Origin: Moritella sp. F3
GTDB lineage: Bacteria > Pseudomonadota > Gammaproteobacteria > Enterobacterales > Moritellaceae
Direction of reading: 5' to 3'
Length of the DNA stretch: 64,000 nucleotides
NCBI RefSeq assembly: GCF_015082335.1
Contig: NZ_BLRL01000013.1
Location: forward strand, 1-64,000
The notes under the pieces were generated by a model. That model ran no database searches and had not been told where the DNA came from. It saw only the letters and a list, made by a program, of their open reading frames with translations. Positions 47,366-59,126 of the stretch are shown here, in pieces. Positions within the stretch are counted from its first letter, which is position 1; each line of letters starts with the position of its first letter. The translations under genes were made by a program, and so were the position numbers.

Positions 47366-47426
47366 TTTCAGCCATTTCGGTATTATCAATAACATTAATA
47401 TTTAATAATGATTATTGAGGCAAGGC

Positions 47427-47864
47427 ATGATTGCATTGATCCAACGTGTGCGTAAAGCAGATGTAAGCGTTGAAAATGAAGTGATTGGTAAAATAGAACA
47501 GGGATTATTGGTATTCCTCGGCGTTGAAAAAGGCGATACTGAAGCCAAAGCAAAACGTTTATGTGAGAAATTACTGGCGTATCGTGTGTTTAGTGATGCC
47601 GACGATAAGATGAATTTGAATGTGCAACAAGTTAACGGTGAATTGTTAGTTGTGTCGCAATTTACCCTTGCCGCGGATACTAATTCTGGCACGCGTCCGA
47701 GCTTTTCGACGGCCGCCGCGCCTGCTGATGCGAATCATTTATATGAACATTTTGTTGGGCTATGTAAGCAGAAAGAAATAACGACAGCGACAGGGCGTTT
47801 TGCCGCTGATATGCAAGTGTCGTTAGTTAATGATGGACCGGTTACTTTTTGGCTGCAGGTCTAA
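47427..47864 (+). CDS. dtd: D-aminoacyl-tRNA deacylase
   Basis: Recycles D-aminoacyl-tRNAs and glycyl-tRNA-Ala. It has 145 residues, as in E. coli. MIALIQRV starts the protein and follows GAGGCAAGG; the upstream TTG (47415) is not needed. The two active-site motifs are [12 protein letters not shown] (SQF) and [11 protein letters not shown] (NxGPVT), both intact. Confidence 0.97.
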   Translation: MIALIQRVRKADVSVENEVIGKIEQGLLVFLGVEKGDTEAKAKRLCEKLLAYRVFSDADDKMNLNVQQVNGELLVVSQFTLAADTNSGTRPSFSTAAAPADANHLYEHFVGLCKQKEITTATGRFAADMQVSLVNDGPVTFWLQV

Positions 47865-47904
47865 GTAGCAGACCATGAGTGATAGTAATAGACAAGGAGA
47901 GACT

Positions 47905-48804
47905 ATGTTTCACGTGCACGTACCTGAAACGGAACAAGAGTTAGAAGATTATTATCATTTACGCTGGTCGCTGCTAAGAGCACCTTTACAGCGTCCACGT
48001 GGTACTGAAAAAGACATTTATGATGAGCACAGTGAGCATCGTATGATCTTGGATAATACTGGGACGCCTATCGCCTGCGGTCGTATTTATACCGCGGGTG
48101 TGAACGAATCGCAAATTCATTATATGGCTGTGGATCCCAATCATCGTAAGAAAGGCTTGGGTAGTTTGCTGATTTCCGCGTTGGAAGATGAAGCGTATAA
48201 AGCCGGTAGTGAACGTATCGTGATGAATGCACGTGTTGAAGCTGTGCCATTTTATGAAAAATGTGGGTTTTCTTTAGTCGGTAGTGGCCAAATTAGTGAA
48301 GGCGTTCGTCATCGTCAGATGATTAAAGAAGTCAGCGCGATGGATAAGATATTACGCCATCCAGGTTGGTGCGCAGAACTGCAAAACGAGTGGGCGACTA
48401 AGATCCCAATCAGTCAGCATATGGGCATTAACATTCGCCAATATAGCGGCTGGCGGTTTGAAACCTCTGCCCCATTAAACGCGAACGTCAACGTTCACGA
48501 TACGATGTTTGCAGGCAGTATTTATAGCCAAGCGACCTTAACGGGTTGGGGGTTGGTTTGGCTGATGCTGAAAGAGCAGGGCTTAATGGGCAACATTGTC
48601 CTGTCTAAAGGTAATATCCATTATAAGCGACCGATTAACCTTGAGCCGTTTGCGGTCGCACATAAATACCGTATGAAAGGCAGTTTGCTTGAGTTACTAG
48701 AAGGGCGCAACGCCAAGTTGGATATTGATGTTGATGTTTACAGTGGTCCTAAATTGGCTGCGGTGTTTAGTGCAACCTTTGTAGTGCTTCCTGTCGGTGC
48801 TTAG
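47905..48804 (+). CDS. fabY: GNAT-thioesterase protein FabY/YiiD
   Basis: A two-domain protein of 299 residues. The N-terminal GNAT fold (HYMAVDPNHRKKGLGSLL contains the acetyl-CoA loop) is joined to a C-terminal hotdog thioesterase-like domain (NVHDTMFAGSIYSQATLTGW). It matches E. coli YiiD, called FabY and linked to fatty-acid synthesis initiation. AAGGAG at 47894-47899 points to ATG 47905 rather than 47875. It follows dtd by 40 bp. Confidence 0.88.
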   Translation: MFHVHVPETEQELEDYYHLRWSLLRAPLQRPRGTEKDIYDEHSEHRMILDNTGTPIACGRIYTAGVNESQIHYMAVDPNHRKKGLGSLLISALEDEAYKAGSERIVMNARVEAVPFYEKCGFSLVGSGQISEGVRHRQMIKEVSAMDKILRHPGWCAELQNEWATKIPISQHMGINIRQYSGWRFETSAPLNANVNVHDTMFAGSIYSQATLTGWGLVWLMLKEQGLMGNIVLSKGNIHYKRPINLEPFAVAHKYRMKGSLLELLEGRNAKLDIDVDVYSGPKLAAVFSATFVVLPVGA

Positions 48805-48832
48805 GTCTTATGACTTAGCGCTTAAAACAGCG

Positions 48833-50905
48833 TTAGGCGTTAGAATAAATGTCTTTGTCGGCCATCCAACGCTGGGTGATCGCATGGGCATTGTCAGGAT
48901 GTTGCTGTAATAAGTGGCGGGCAATATTTTGTACCAAAGGTATCAATTGCTGGTCGCGCACTAAATCAGCCACTTTTAAGTCGGCAATACCGGTTTGTTT
49001 GCTGCCAAGCATCTCGCCGGGGCCACGGATCTCAAGGTCGCGTTGCGCAATTCTAAAGCCGTCGGTGGTTTCTCGCAATACTGATAAACGTTTACTGCCC
49101 GTATCAGAAAGTGGCGCATGATACAGTAATACGCAATGGCTGGCGACTTTACCACGGCCAACACGTCCACGTAATTGATGTAATTGCGCCAGACCCAAGC
49201 GTTCTGGGTTTTCGATAATCATCAAACTCGCATTCGGAACATCAACGCCAACTTCAATGACAGTCGTCGCCACTAATAAATCTAATTCTTTGTTCTTAAA
49301 TGCAGCCATGACGTATTGTTTTTCAATGGCTTTCATTCGACCATGAACTAAACCAATACGTAAGTCAGGTAATTGTTTTTGTAAATCATTCGCTGTATCT
49401 TCAGCAGCTTGCGCCTCTAATACTTCAGACTCTTCAATTAAGGTACATACCCAATATACCTGACGACCTTCATTTTTAACGGCTAACTGCACCCGTTCAA
49501 TGATCTTACTGCGCTTGGTATCTGGCATGACGACAGTGGTGATAGGCGTTCGCCCCGGAGGTAATTCGTCAATGACTGAGGTGTTTAAGTCAGCATAGGC
49601 GGTCATGGCTAAGGTGCGTGGGATCGGGGTTGCTGTCATAAATAACTGATGTGGGTATAAACCGCTGACTGCGCCTTTTTCACGTAGCGCAAGACGCTGT
49701 TCAACACCAAAACGGTGTTGTTCATCAATGATAACGAGTGTTAAATTTAAAAAATGCACTGCATCCTGAAAAATAGCATGGGTACCGACAATCATCTGCG
49801 TCTCGCCACTGGCGATAGATTCCAGCTCTGCTTCGCGTGCTTTGCCTTTTTGTTTGCCTGACAACCAGCCCACTTTAATGCCTAATAGATTGAACCAAGC
49901 TTTAAAGTTAATCGCGTGTTGCTCGGCTAATATCTCAGTTGGCGCCATCAATGCCACTTGATAGCCATTACCGATAGCCTGAAGCGCCGCTAAGGCTGCT
50001 ACAAGGGTTTTACCTGACCCAACGTCACCTTGAACCAAGCGCATCATAGGGTAGGCTTTCTGGAGGTCCTGCTGGATCTCTTTAACGACGCGTTGCTGTG
50101 CGTTAGTCGGTGTGAATGGCAATTGTGATAAAAACTTATCGGTGATCGTTTTGCTTGGCTGTAGTTTGACGGCCGGATGTTGCTGCATTTTTTTACGCAA
50201 TTGCAGCATGCTGATGTTTTGCGCCAGCAGTTCTTCAATGATTAAGCGCTGCTGGGCCGGGTGCTGACCTTGCTCTAATAGTTCCAGCGATACATCGGGT
50301 GTTGGTCGATGTAATAATTGGATGGCATGGTTTAATTCAATTTGGCCAGTATAAAGGCCTGTCGGTAGTAGCTCTTGCAATGTAGTTTGGCTGAGATGCT
50401 GCAGCGCTTGGTCGGTCAGGTTACGCAGTGTTAGCTGTTTTAAACCATCGGTTGAAGGATAAACAGGGGTCAGCGTTTCTTCGCTCATTTCTGAGGTGCT
50501 GGCATGCGCGAGTTTATATTCAGGATGGACAATTTCATAACCAAAGCGACCACGGCGGAATTCGCCAAACGCGGTAATGGTTTTACCGACATTGAAACTG
50601 TTTTTTTGTCCGGCATTAAAGTGAAAAAACAACAGCGTGATAATGCCTGTGCCATCGTTGACTTTACAAGACATGATTTTGCGCTTGCCAAAGGTGACAT
50701 CGCAACTGACGATTTCGCCTTCGATAGTGCCGTGCAGACCGGGTAATAGGTCCTGGATGGGATAGATGGTGGTACGATCCTGATATCGGCTAGGAAGGTG
50801 AAAAAGCAAATCCTGAACGGTAACTAGGTTCAGTTTCGCTAATTTTTCGGCCATTTTAGCGCCGACACCTTTTAATTCAATAACCGGGATCTTATCTAAT
50901 CGCAT
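48833..50905 (-). CDS. recG: ATP-dependent DNA helicase RecG
   Basis: A branch-migration helicase that remodels stalled forks and R-loops, about 690 residues. The N-terminal wedge domain includes an OB fold. The helicase core has RLVQGDVGSGKTLVA (motif I), VIIDEQHRFGVEQR (motif II), MTATPIPRTLAMT (III) and QLHQLRGRVGRG (VI). ATG 50905 is preferred over the GTG six bases earlier. It is last in the gmk-rpoZ-spoT-trmH-recG set, the E. coli order. Confidence 0.97.
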   Translation of the reverse strand: MRLDKIPVIELKGVGAKMAEKLAKLNLVTVQDLLFHLPSRYQDRTTIYPIQDLLPGLHGTIEGEIVSCDVTFGKRKIMSCKVNDGTGIITLLFFHFNAGQKNSFNVGKTITAFGEFRRGRFGYEIVHPEYKLAHASTSEMSEETLTPVYPSTDGLKQLTLRNLTDQALQHLSQTTLQELLPTGLYTGQIELNHAIQLLHRPTPDVSLELLEQGQHPAQQRLIIEELLAQNISMLQLRKKMQQHPAVKLQPSKTITDKFLSQLPFTPTNAQQRVVKEIQQDLQKAYPMMRLVQGDVGSGKTLVAALAALQAIGNGYQVALMAPTEILAEQHAINFKAWFNLLGIKVGWLSGKQKGKAREAELESIASGETQMIVGTHAIFQDAVHFLNLTLVIIDEQHRFGVEQRLALREKGAVSGLYPHQLFMTATPIPRTLAMTAYADLNTSVIDELPPGRTPITTVVMPDTKRSKIIERVQLAVKNEGRQVYWVCTLIEESEVLEAQAAEDTANDLQKQLPDLRIGLVHGRMKAIEKQYVMAAFKNKELDLLVATTVIEVGVDVPNASLMIIENPERLGLAQLHQLRGRVGRGKVASHCVLLYHAPLSDTGSKRLSVLRETTDGFRIAQRDLEIRGPGEMLGSKQTGIADLKVADLVRDQQLIPLVQNIARHLLQQHPDNAHAITQRWMADKDIYSNA

Positions 50906-50985
50906 AATCACTCAAGAATCTACTGTACATATAAACATATATTATCAGAAGATTTATACTCAAGCCACTTCAATATGGATCATGC

Positions 50986-51018
50986 TAGCTTTGCATTTTG
51001 GGATAAAATACAAAGCTA
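50986..51018. repeat. Inverted repeat between trmH and recG
   Basis: TAGCTTTG-C-ATTTT and AAAAT-A-CAAAGCTA pair around GGGAT. It lacks a T tract on the minus strand, so it is not a standard terminator. Together with the preceding CTCAAGCCACTTCAA it may be part of a dispersed genomic repeat. Confidence 0.5.
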
Positions 51019-51030
51019 TATTTTAACTGC

Positions 51031-51717
51031 TTAGTTAGCGCTACGCAGTGCATTCCACCAAGATTCGTCAGCCACAATTTGACCTTCTTCATCTAATGCT
51101 GGGTAAGCTAAACCTTTGCGTTTACATGCTTTTGCGAAGATAGGGTGGCCACCTTCAAAATATGTTTTATGTTGTTCTTCAGCAGATAATTTGCTTTCGC
51201 CCTGGTACATACCGGCATTGTCACGTTGGCGCTGTGCTTCATACAAGATCGTCGCTGTTGCTACAGATACGTTTAATGATTGCACCATGCCAACCATCGG
51301 GATGATGATGTCTTGATCGGCTAGTGCTAATGCTTCTGGACTGATACCGGTTTTTTCCTGACCCATTAAAATAGCGGTTGGTTTCGTGTAATCAATTTCA
51401 CGAAAATCAACTGCATTATCCGACAGGTTTGTTGCAAGCACTTGCATACCCTGTGCTTTTAGCGCTTTAATTGCTTCTGCAATGTTATCGTGAGAGTGTA
51501 CTTTGACCCAATTTTGGCTGCCAGTTGCAGTGCCGCCTGATACTTTTGTTGGGCGTACAGACCATACCGCGTGAACATTGTTGACACCGACAGCATCACA
51601 GGTTCTTACTACTGCAGCAAGGTTATGTGGTTTGTGCACTGCTTCCATACAAACAGTAAGGTCTGGTTGGCGGTGTTGTAGCATTTTAGTAATGCGTTCT
51701 AAGCGTTCTGGGGTCAT
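51031..51717 (-). CDS. trmH: tRNA (guanosine-18-2'-O)-methyltransferase
   Basis: A SPOUT-class enzyme of 228 residues that methylates G18 in the D-loop of tRNA. NLAAVVRTCDAVG (motif 1), LMGQEKTGISPEAL (motif 2) and IPMVGMVQSLNVSVATA (motif 3) form the trefoil-knot SAM site. It lies between spoT and recG as in E. coli. Confidence 0.95.
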   Translation of the reverse strand: MTPERLERITKMLQHRQPDLTVCMEAVHKPHNLAAVVRTCDAVGVNNVHAVWSVRPTKVSGGTATGSQNWVKVHSHDNIAEAIKALKAQGMQVLATNLSDNAVDFREIDYTKPTAILMGQEKTGISPEALALADQDIIIPMVGMVQSLNVSVATATILYEAQRQRDNAGMYQGESKLSAEEQHKTYFEGGHPIFAKACKRKGLAYPALDEEGQIVADESWWNALRSAN

Positions 51718-51899
51718 GGTCTTACTCTATAAGATTTAATTGGCGAGGTATTATACCCAAATAATCGGCTAATGCGAGTATCTGCTGTTAGCTTCACTGG
51801 GTTTGAGATAGTTGAATGTAAATATATCGCCAAGGCATTGAGTACAAGACCTTGGCGATTCACGTCATCGCGATTAATTGTAGTTCGCGATGATGCTGC

Positions 51900-54023
51900 T
51901 TAGTTGTAACTGCGTGATATTTTCAATACATCTTGCAGGGTGCGGATCTTTTTCATTACATCGGCGACATGTTTACGGTTTTTAGCGGTGATCAGAATAT
52001 CGACATTATAAACGCGCGCATCTTTTTCATCGGTGACGATATTGTGAATATTCGCTCCTGTCGCAGCAACCGTATTGGTTAGTTTTGCTAATACACCTTG
52101 GTGATTAACAACTTGAATTCGGATCTCGGTTTTGAACTCTTGGCTTGGATCAATATTGTCATCCCATTCAACGGGGATATAACGATCCGGTTCATTTTGA
52201 TAACCATGGATATTACGACAAGTCTCAATATGTACCACTAGCCCTTTGCCTGGACTTAAGTGCGCAACAATCGGGTCACCAGGAATTGGGTGGCAGCAGT
52301 TAGCAAAACTCACCAACATACCTTCCGCGCCTTTAATTGGCATTTTGTCTTGTTCTTCAGAGCGTGGTGCTAGATCGGTCAGTTCATCAACTCGACCTTG
52401 TAGACGACGTGCGACCAGAATACTCATGATATTGCCTAAACCAACTTCGATAAGTAAATCGTCGAGGGTTTCACATTTGGTATCAGCCAGAACTTGAACT
52501 AAATTTTCAGGGGCAATATCTTCAATCTTCACGCCATTAAGAGCATGATTTAGGAGACGTCGACCTAAAATAATAGAATCTTCGGTACGCATGTTTTTCA
52601 ATTGTTGACGAACGCGACCACGTGCTCTGCCTGTGACAATAAAGTTTAGCCATGCTGCATTTGGACGTGCACCAGGTGCGGTAATAATTTCAACTGTCTG
52701 ACCATTTTTTAATGGTTGGCTAAGTGCGTGTGGCTGGCGGTTAACGCGCGCGCCGACACAAGTATGCCCAACATCGGTATGGATAGAATAGGCGACGTCG
52801 ACAGGCGTTGCACCACGAGGTAATTCAATGATCTTACCTTTTGGTGTGAACACATAAATTTCATCTGGGAACAGATCGGTTTTCACACTTTCAATAAATT
52901 CAAACGACGAACCAGCACTTTGTTGTAGTTCCAGTAAGCTTTGCATCCATTTTTGTGCACGCAATTGAGCGTTGGTATTAATCTTGTCAGCGCCTTGCTT
53001 ATATGACCAATGCGCAGCAACACCACGGTCAGCCATCAGATCCATATCTTTAGTTCGGATTTGAATTTCTAGTGGTACGCCGTGTGGGCCGACTAATGAA
53101 GTATGCAGGGACTGATAGCCATTGGTTTTTGGAATGGCTATGTAATCTTTAAAGCGCGTTATCTTCGGCTTGTACAAACTGTGCATTTGACCGAGTACGC
53201 GATAGCAGGTATCAAGATCGTCAACGATGATTCTGAAGGCATAAATATCAACAACTTCATGGAACTGAACGCGTTTCTTTTTCATCTTATTATAGATACT
53301 AAAGATTAGCTTTTCGCGGCCATGGGTTTCCGCTGGTACGCCTGCTTCTTCTAAACGGCCTTCAATTTCTTGACGGATGTTGGACATGACTTCCTTGCGG
53401 TTACCACGTGCAGATTTTACCGATTCAGTCAGAATGCGGTAACGCATTGGGTACATAGCCTCTAACCCCAGTTCCTCTAATTCATTTTTAATATTATGAA
53501 TACCAAGGCGGTTAGCAATTGGCGCGAAAATTTCTAATGTTTCGCTAGCTATACGACGGCGTTTGTCAGGTCTTAATGCGCCTAAGGTGCGCATGTTGTG
53601 CGTACGATCGGCGAGTTTGATTAAGATAACGCGAATGTCTTGCACCATTGCCATGAACATTTTACGGAAATTTTCTGCTTGAGCTTCTTTGCGATCGCGG
53701 AATTTTAGTTTATCAAGCTTAGAGACACCTTCGACTAATTCGGCAACGGTATTGCCAAATAATGAAGCAAGGTCTTCTTGGGTCGTTGGCGTATCTTCAA
53801 TCACATCGTGGAGCAGGGCTGCCATAATGGTTTTATGATCAAGACGCATATCAGCCAGAATTTCAGCAACGGCAACAGGATGAATAATATAAGGTTCACC
53901 TGTGCTTCTTTTTTGAGGTAAGTGCGCTTCCCGCGCGACTAAATAAGCATGCTCAATGAGTTCGACTTGTTCAACCGATAGATAGGTTGATGTCGTTGCT
54001 TTCAAATTTGCGAATATATGCAA
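51900..54023 (-). CDS. spoT: (p)ppGpp synthase/hydrolase SpoT
   Basis: Bifunctional stringent-response enzyme of 707 residues. The N-terminal HD hydrolase has AALLHDVIEDTP and LIKLADRTHNMRTL. The synthetase follows with a degenerate ExDD-type motif region (DIYAFRIIVDDLDTCYRVLG). TGS (EIYVFTPKGKIIELPRGATPVDVAY), helical, zinc-finger-like (FANCCHPIPGD) and ACT domains complete it. A terminator stands between rpoZ and spoT, so spoT probably also has its own promoter. Confidence 0.98.
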   Translation of the reverse strand: MHIFANLKATTSTYLSVEQVELIEHAYLVAREAHLPQKRSTGEPYIIHPVAVAEILADMRLDHKTIMAALLHDVIEDTPTTQEDLASLFGNTVAELVEGVSKLDKLKFRDRKEAQAENFRKMFMAMVQDIRVILIKLADRTHNMRTLGALRPDKRRRIASETLEIFAPIANRLGIHNIKNELEELGLEAMYPMRYRILTESVKSARGNRKEVMSNIRQEIEGRLEEAGVPAETHGREKLIFSIYNKMKKKRVQFHEVVDIYAFRIIVDDLDTCYRVLGQMHSLYKPKITRFKDYIAIPKTNGYQSLHTSLVGPHGVPLEIQIRTKDMDLMADRGVAAHWSYKQGADKINTNAQLRAQKWMQSLLELQQSAGSSFEFIESVKTDLFPDEIYVFTPKGKIIELPRGATPVDVAYSIHTDVGHTCVGARVNRQPHALSQPLKNGQTVEIITAPGARPNAAWLNFIVTGRARGRVRQQLKNMRTEDSIILGRRLLNHALNGVKIEDIAPENLVQVLADTKCETLDDLLIEVGLGNIMSILVARRLQGRVDELTDLAPRSEEQDKMPIKGAEGMLVSFANCCHPIPGDPIVAHLSPGKGLVVHIETCRNIHGYQNEPDRYIPVEWDDNIDPSQEFKTEIRIQVVNHQGVLAKLTNTVAATGANIHNIVTDEKDARVYNVDILITAKNRKHVADVMKKIRTLQDVLKISRSYN

Positions 54024-54223
54024 GTACAGCCTCGTTACTGAAAAAGTTGATATAAATGAGATGATAATATTAGCAAGATTATCAAAAGTGGGGTTAATTG
54101 CACCTTTAAATTTACATCTTGGTCATATTTATGCTAATTCAAGTTAGCATTAGCCATTTAGAGGGTAGAGCTTTAAACATACATAAAACTCTATAATCCA
54201 TCATCTGACGGATCTCAGGCATT

Positions 54224-54250
54224 AAAAAAGGTGCAATATGCACCTTTTTT
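54224..54250 (-). terminator. Terminator between rpoZ and spoT
   Basis: AAAAAAGGTGCA-ATA-TGCACCTTTTTT, able to act on either strand. Confidence 0.9.
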
Positions 54251-54278
54251 ATCAAACCATCAAAGAGATGATTCGGTA

Positions 54279-54554
54279 TTAACCACGGCCTTCAGCAATT
54301 GCTGCTACTGCTGCAACTTGCTGTGCTTCGTGCTCTTGCTGTTCTTGACGGTCGCCAGCATCCATTAATTCGTTGCTCATTAGACCTGCTTCAATTTCAC
54401 GAAGTGCGATTACAGTCGGCTTATCATTCTCTGGTGCTACCAAAGGCTCTTTGCCATTAATCTGTAATTGACGAGCGCGACGTGCCGCCATTAATATTAG
54501 GTCGAAACGATTACCAACCTGTTGTACAGCATCTTCTACGGTTACGCGTGCCAT
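54279..54554 (-). CDS. rpoZ: RNA polymerase omega subunit
   Basis: A 91-residue subunit that assists RNA polymerase assembly and forms a ppGpp site. It begins [20 protein letters not shown] and has the conserved [14 protein letters not shown] and ALREIEAGL. The C-terminal tail is Gln/Glu/Ala rich. It lies 59 bp downstream of gmk. Confidence 0.98.
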   Translation of the reverse strand: MARVTVEDAVQQVGNRFDLILMAARRARQLQINGKEPLVAPENDKPTVIALREIEAGLMSNELMDAGDRQEQQEHEAQQVAAVAAIAEGRG

Positions 54555-54613
54555 GCAGGAACTCCCAGTGAATTAAGTCTAAAAAATGACGAGAAACTAT
54601 ACTTTATTTTTGC

Positions 54614-55249
<636 letters not shown>

Positions 55250-55366
55250 TTAATAGGATTTAAAAGCGACCCAAGATAGCATAAATATTAGGAGGAATTA
55301 AACTGCTTTAATAGTTTACTTAATAACGACCACAAAAAAGAGCGGTAAACTGCTGAGTTGATCGAT

Positions 55367-55696
55367 TTAATGCGTGTGTGGCGTTGATGATAGGTTGATA
55401 AGCGCAATGCCCACAGCGATAAATAACATGCCGATCCAAACTTTAGTATCTAGGTGTTGCTTGTAAACTAAGCTCGACATGTAAGTAACTAAAATAATGG
55501 CTAAACCAGCCCATGAAGCATGGACAATACCGACGGGTAAGTTTTTAACGGCTTGGCCTAGAAATAAAAACGCGAGCAGGTGACCAAAAATAACAATGAC
55601 ACTTGGCCAAAAGTTACTAAATCCGTTGGTGGCTTTCAGTGCTACATGTGATGTTGCTTCAGCCAATACGCCTAATAAAAGAAATAACCAACCCAT
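55367..55696 (-). CDS. Small multidrug resistance (SMR) transporter
   Basis: A 109-residue protein with four transmembrane helices. LAEATSHVALKATNGF in helix 1 carries the essential Glu of the EmrE/SugE family, and PVGIVHASWAGLAIILV in helix 3 holds the conserved Trp. The C-terminus is His-containing (STPHTH). The substrate may be quaternary cations or guanidinium. It is monocistronic between gmk and the dehydrogenase gene. Confidence 0.88.
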   Translation of the reverse strand: MGWLFLLLGVLAEATSHVALKATNGFSNFWPSVIVIFGHLLAFLFLGQAVKNLPVGIVHASWAGLAIILVTYMSSLVYKQHLDTKVWIGMLFIAVGIALINLSSTPHTH

Positions 55697-55830
55697 AACG
55701 ATACCTGCTCACTTTGTTTATAGAAAATTGATGATTAAAAAAACGCCTTCACATACTGGCTGCATGCGAAGACGGATAGATCACGATTCTTTATTAAATT
55801 ATTTTTAATAAAAGTAATTTGTAGCAAATG

Positions 55831-56976
<1,146 letters not shown>

Positions 56977-57069
56977 TTATATTGTCATTTGGGAGGTAAC
57001 ACTGAGGTCCCTCGTTTTGTTGGAGCCATTATAGTTATTTCTGAGATATTGATAATCCCATGAAATAGT

Positions 57070-57096
57070 AAATTACTTTTACCGCGTGGTAATAAT
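57070..57096. promoter_or_regulatory. Putative LysR operator before the formaldehyde dehydrogenase gene
   Basis: A 27-bp element, AAATTACTTTTACC followed by GCGTGGTAATAAT, lies about 110-135 bp before the frmA start. ATTAC and GTAAT form a dyad of LysR type. It agrees at 23 of 27 positions with 61160-61186, and all four differences are transitions. Confidence 0.65.
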
Positions 57097-57183
57097 GAAT
57101 GGGTGTTAGCAGTGATTAGCTTAAAATTGAGGTCGAATCGTTGGTATACAGGGACTTTACTGCGGGGCGGTTTTATTTATCAT

Positions 57184-57213
57184 AAAAAAAGCCTGATATT
57201 GCTATCAGGCTTT
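57184..57213 (-). terminator. Terminator of the glutaredoxin gene
   Basis: AAAGCCTGATA-TTGC-TATCAGGCTTT, with a T run on the minus strand. Confidence 0.9.
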
Positions 57214-57247
57214 CAGGCATTAATTAATTTGGCTGGACGCCATTTAA

Positions 57248-57607
57248 TTAAGCAAATTTCTTTTCTAAATGCGCAATGATGTCATTTGATTCATACATCC
57301 ATTGCACTTGACCATTTTCTTCAATGCGTAGGCAAGGTACTTTACGGCGACCGCCTTCTTGCTCTAATTCATTACCAAACGTCGCATCATTTTTTGCATC
57401 GCGTACAGTAATATCTAGGTTTAAACGCTTCATGCTGCGGCGTACTTTGACGCAAAATGGGCAAGCTTCAAATTGGTAAAGAGACATGTTATTGATCTCG
57501 CTATCAACCTTTGCTTGTTCTTCTGCAGGACGTTTCATGCTTTTTGGTGAAAAGATGAAATTAAGCGTTAAAATAAGACGGCCTAGTAGCCAGCGAACAA
57601 CTTTCAT
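57248..57607 (-). CDS. Membrane-anchored glutaredoxin
   Basis: A 119-residue protein with an N-terminal hydrophobic segment (MKVVRWLLGRLILTLNFIF), probably a membrane anchor, then a glutaredoxin/GST-N-like thioredoxin fold with the CPFC active site in YQFEACPFCVKVRRSMK and the cis-proline in RRKVPCLRI. ATG 57607 is chosen because AAGG stands nine bases before it; the frame extends 20 codons further upstream. It is upstream of frmA on the same strand but ends at its own terminator. Confidence 0.85.
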   Translation of the reverse strand: MKVVRWLLGRLILTLNFIFSPKSMKRPAEEQAKVDSEINNMSLYQFEACPFCVKVRRSMKRLNLDITVRDAKNDATFGNELEQEGGRRKVPCLRIEENGQVQWMYESNDIIAHLEKKFA

Positions 57608-57774
57608 GAATAAATACCTTGTGAAAATGGGGTGTATTTTTCGGTATGCTAACACATTTATAGCCAATTAGGCGACGCCCAGAACAACACTTGTGTCTCT
57701 CAACAAAGGTCCTAGGTCCCGATCTGATTAGTTATTCTTTATAATCAGGTTTATAGATAGTGTATTCGTTGCGA

Positions 57775-59007
57775 TTAAGCACGGCGTTTTCTAAATGCGT
57801 AGATGCCTGCGCCATAGATGGTTTTGAAGAATACCGGCCAAGTGCCTAAATTTGCTTTAGGTTGTTGCTGTTTAGCAATTCGGGCAAGTTGGGCTTCGTA
57901 CCAAGTAATGTCTAACATCGCTATACGATCAATGGCTTTAACGCCTGTGGTTAAGTTCGGTAGGTTAATCTTATGTTCAGCAGACGCCATTAATTTATTC
58001 GGCAGTTGCGTATCTAACGACATTGGACGCGCGATACCGATAAAATCAGTGGCATTGCTTTGCAGTGCTGACAACATGGCTTTACTTGAACGGAAACCGC
58101 CTGTTACTACTAACGGTGTGTCGGTGATCGCACGTACTTTTTCAGCATAACTCAGGAAGTAAGCTTCACGGGCTAAGGTTGATTTTTTAACTTTGTGGCC
58201 GGTCATCGTTGGGCTTTCATAGGTACCACCGCTGATTTCAATCTGATCGATTCCCGCATCCGACAACGCTTTTACTACTTGCATTGATTCTTCTTCGGTA
58301 AAACCACCACGCATGAAATCGGCTGAATTTAGTTTAATGCCAATTGGAAACTCATCACCGACTTCGGCACGTATTGCTTGATAGATTGATAATACAAAGC
58401 GCATACGGTTTTCAATGCTACCGCCCCATTGGTCGTCACGTTGATTGTGGCGTGGAGACAAAAATTGATTGACTAAATAACCGTGGGCGCCGTGGATTTG
58501 TACGCCTGTAAAACCAACTTGCTTAGCCAGTTTGGCACTCGTTTGGAATTGACCAATAATGTTTAAAATTTCTGATTCGGTTAAGGCGCGTGGGGTATTA
58601 AAACCTTTTTCCAAACCATTGGTTAATGCGATAGCTGATGGCGCAACAGGTTCTTTATTAATAAAGTTCGGGGTCTGTTTACCGGGGTGATTTAGCTGCG
58701 CCCATAACTGCGTATCGTTAAGGCTACCTTGCTGAGCCCAGTTTTTAAATTCAGTTAAATCACTTTGTTCATCTAAGACGACTTGTTTTGGTTCGCCAAG
58801 CGCGTTGCGATCAACCATGAGATTACCTGTAATTGATAATCCTAAACCGCCTAAAGCCCAAGCACGATACAGTGTAGCTAGACCTGGTAATGGGTTGTGT
58901 TTCGCATCACTAAGTTGCTCGCTCATCGCCGATTTAAATAAACGGTTTTTAATAAACGTGCCATTTTTTAAGGTAAAACCTTGTTGTAATGTAATTGCTG
59001 TAGTCAT
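57775..59007 (-). CDS. NADH:flavin oxidoreductase, Old Yellow Enzyme family
   Basis: A flavin-dependent TIM-barrel reductase of 410 residues for electrophilic or unsaturated substrates. KNRLFKSAMSEQ, WAQLNHPGKQ, GFTGVQIHGAHGYLVNQFLSPRHNQR (shown in parts) with HGAHGYL and NQFLSPRHN, GIKLNSADF, VVTGGFRS and DFIGIARP are family landmarks. ATG 59007 is preferred: the upstream ATG (59061) would put a TetR operator inside the gene. It is the likely target of the divergent-in-order tetR gene just upstream on the same strand, as in E. coli nemRA. Confidence 0.9.
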   Translation of the reverse strand: MTTAITLQQGFTLKNGTFIKNRLFKSAMSEQLSDAKHNPLPGLATLYRAWALGGLGLSITGNLMVDRNALGEPKQVVLDEQSDLTEFKNWAQQGSLNDTQLWAQLNHPGKQTPNFINKEPVAPSAIALTNGLEKGFNTPRALTESEILNIIGQFQTSAKLAKQVGFTGVQIHGAHGYLVNQFLSPRHNQRDDQWGGSIENRMRFVLSIYQAIRAEVGDEFPIGIKLNSADFMRGGFTEEESMQVVKALSDAGIDQIEISGGTYESPTMTGHKVKKSTLAREAYFLSYAEKVRAITDTPLVVTGGFRSSKAMLSALQSNATDFIGIARPMSLDTQLPNKLMASAEHKINLPNLTTGVKAIDRIAMLDITWYEAQLARIAKQQQPKANLGTWPVFFKTIYGAGIYAFRKRRA

Positions 59008-59033
59008 TATTAACCCTGCTTTAAATAAATCAT

Positions 59034-59048
59034 TAGACCGGTCGTCTT
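59034..59048. promoter_or_regulatory. TetR operator before the oxidoreductase gene
   Basis: TAGACCGGTCGTCTT contains AGAC-N5-GTCT. The core GACCGRTCGTCTTG recurs before the tetR gene itself. Confidence 0.65.
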
Positions 59049-59126
59049 GGTCTTGGCTCAAAAAAACGATATTACAATTTGGCTCATAATATCGTGTCTG
59101 TTTACTTGTTTTTGTTAACTAACTAA

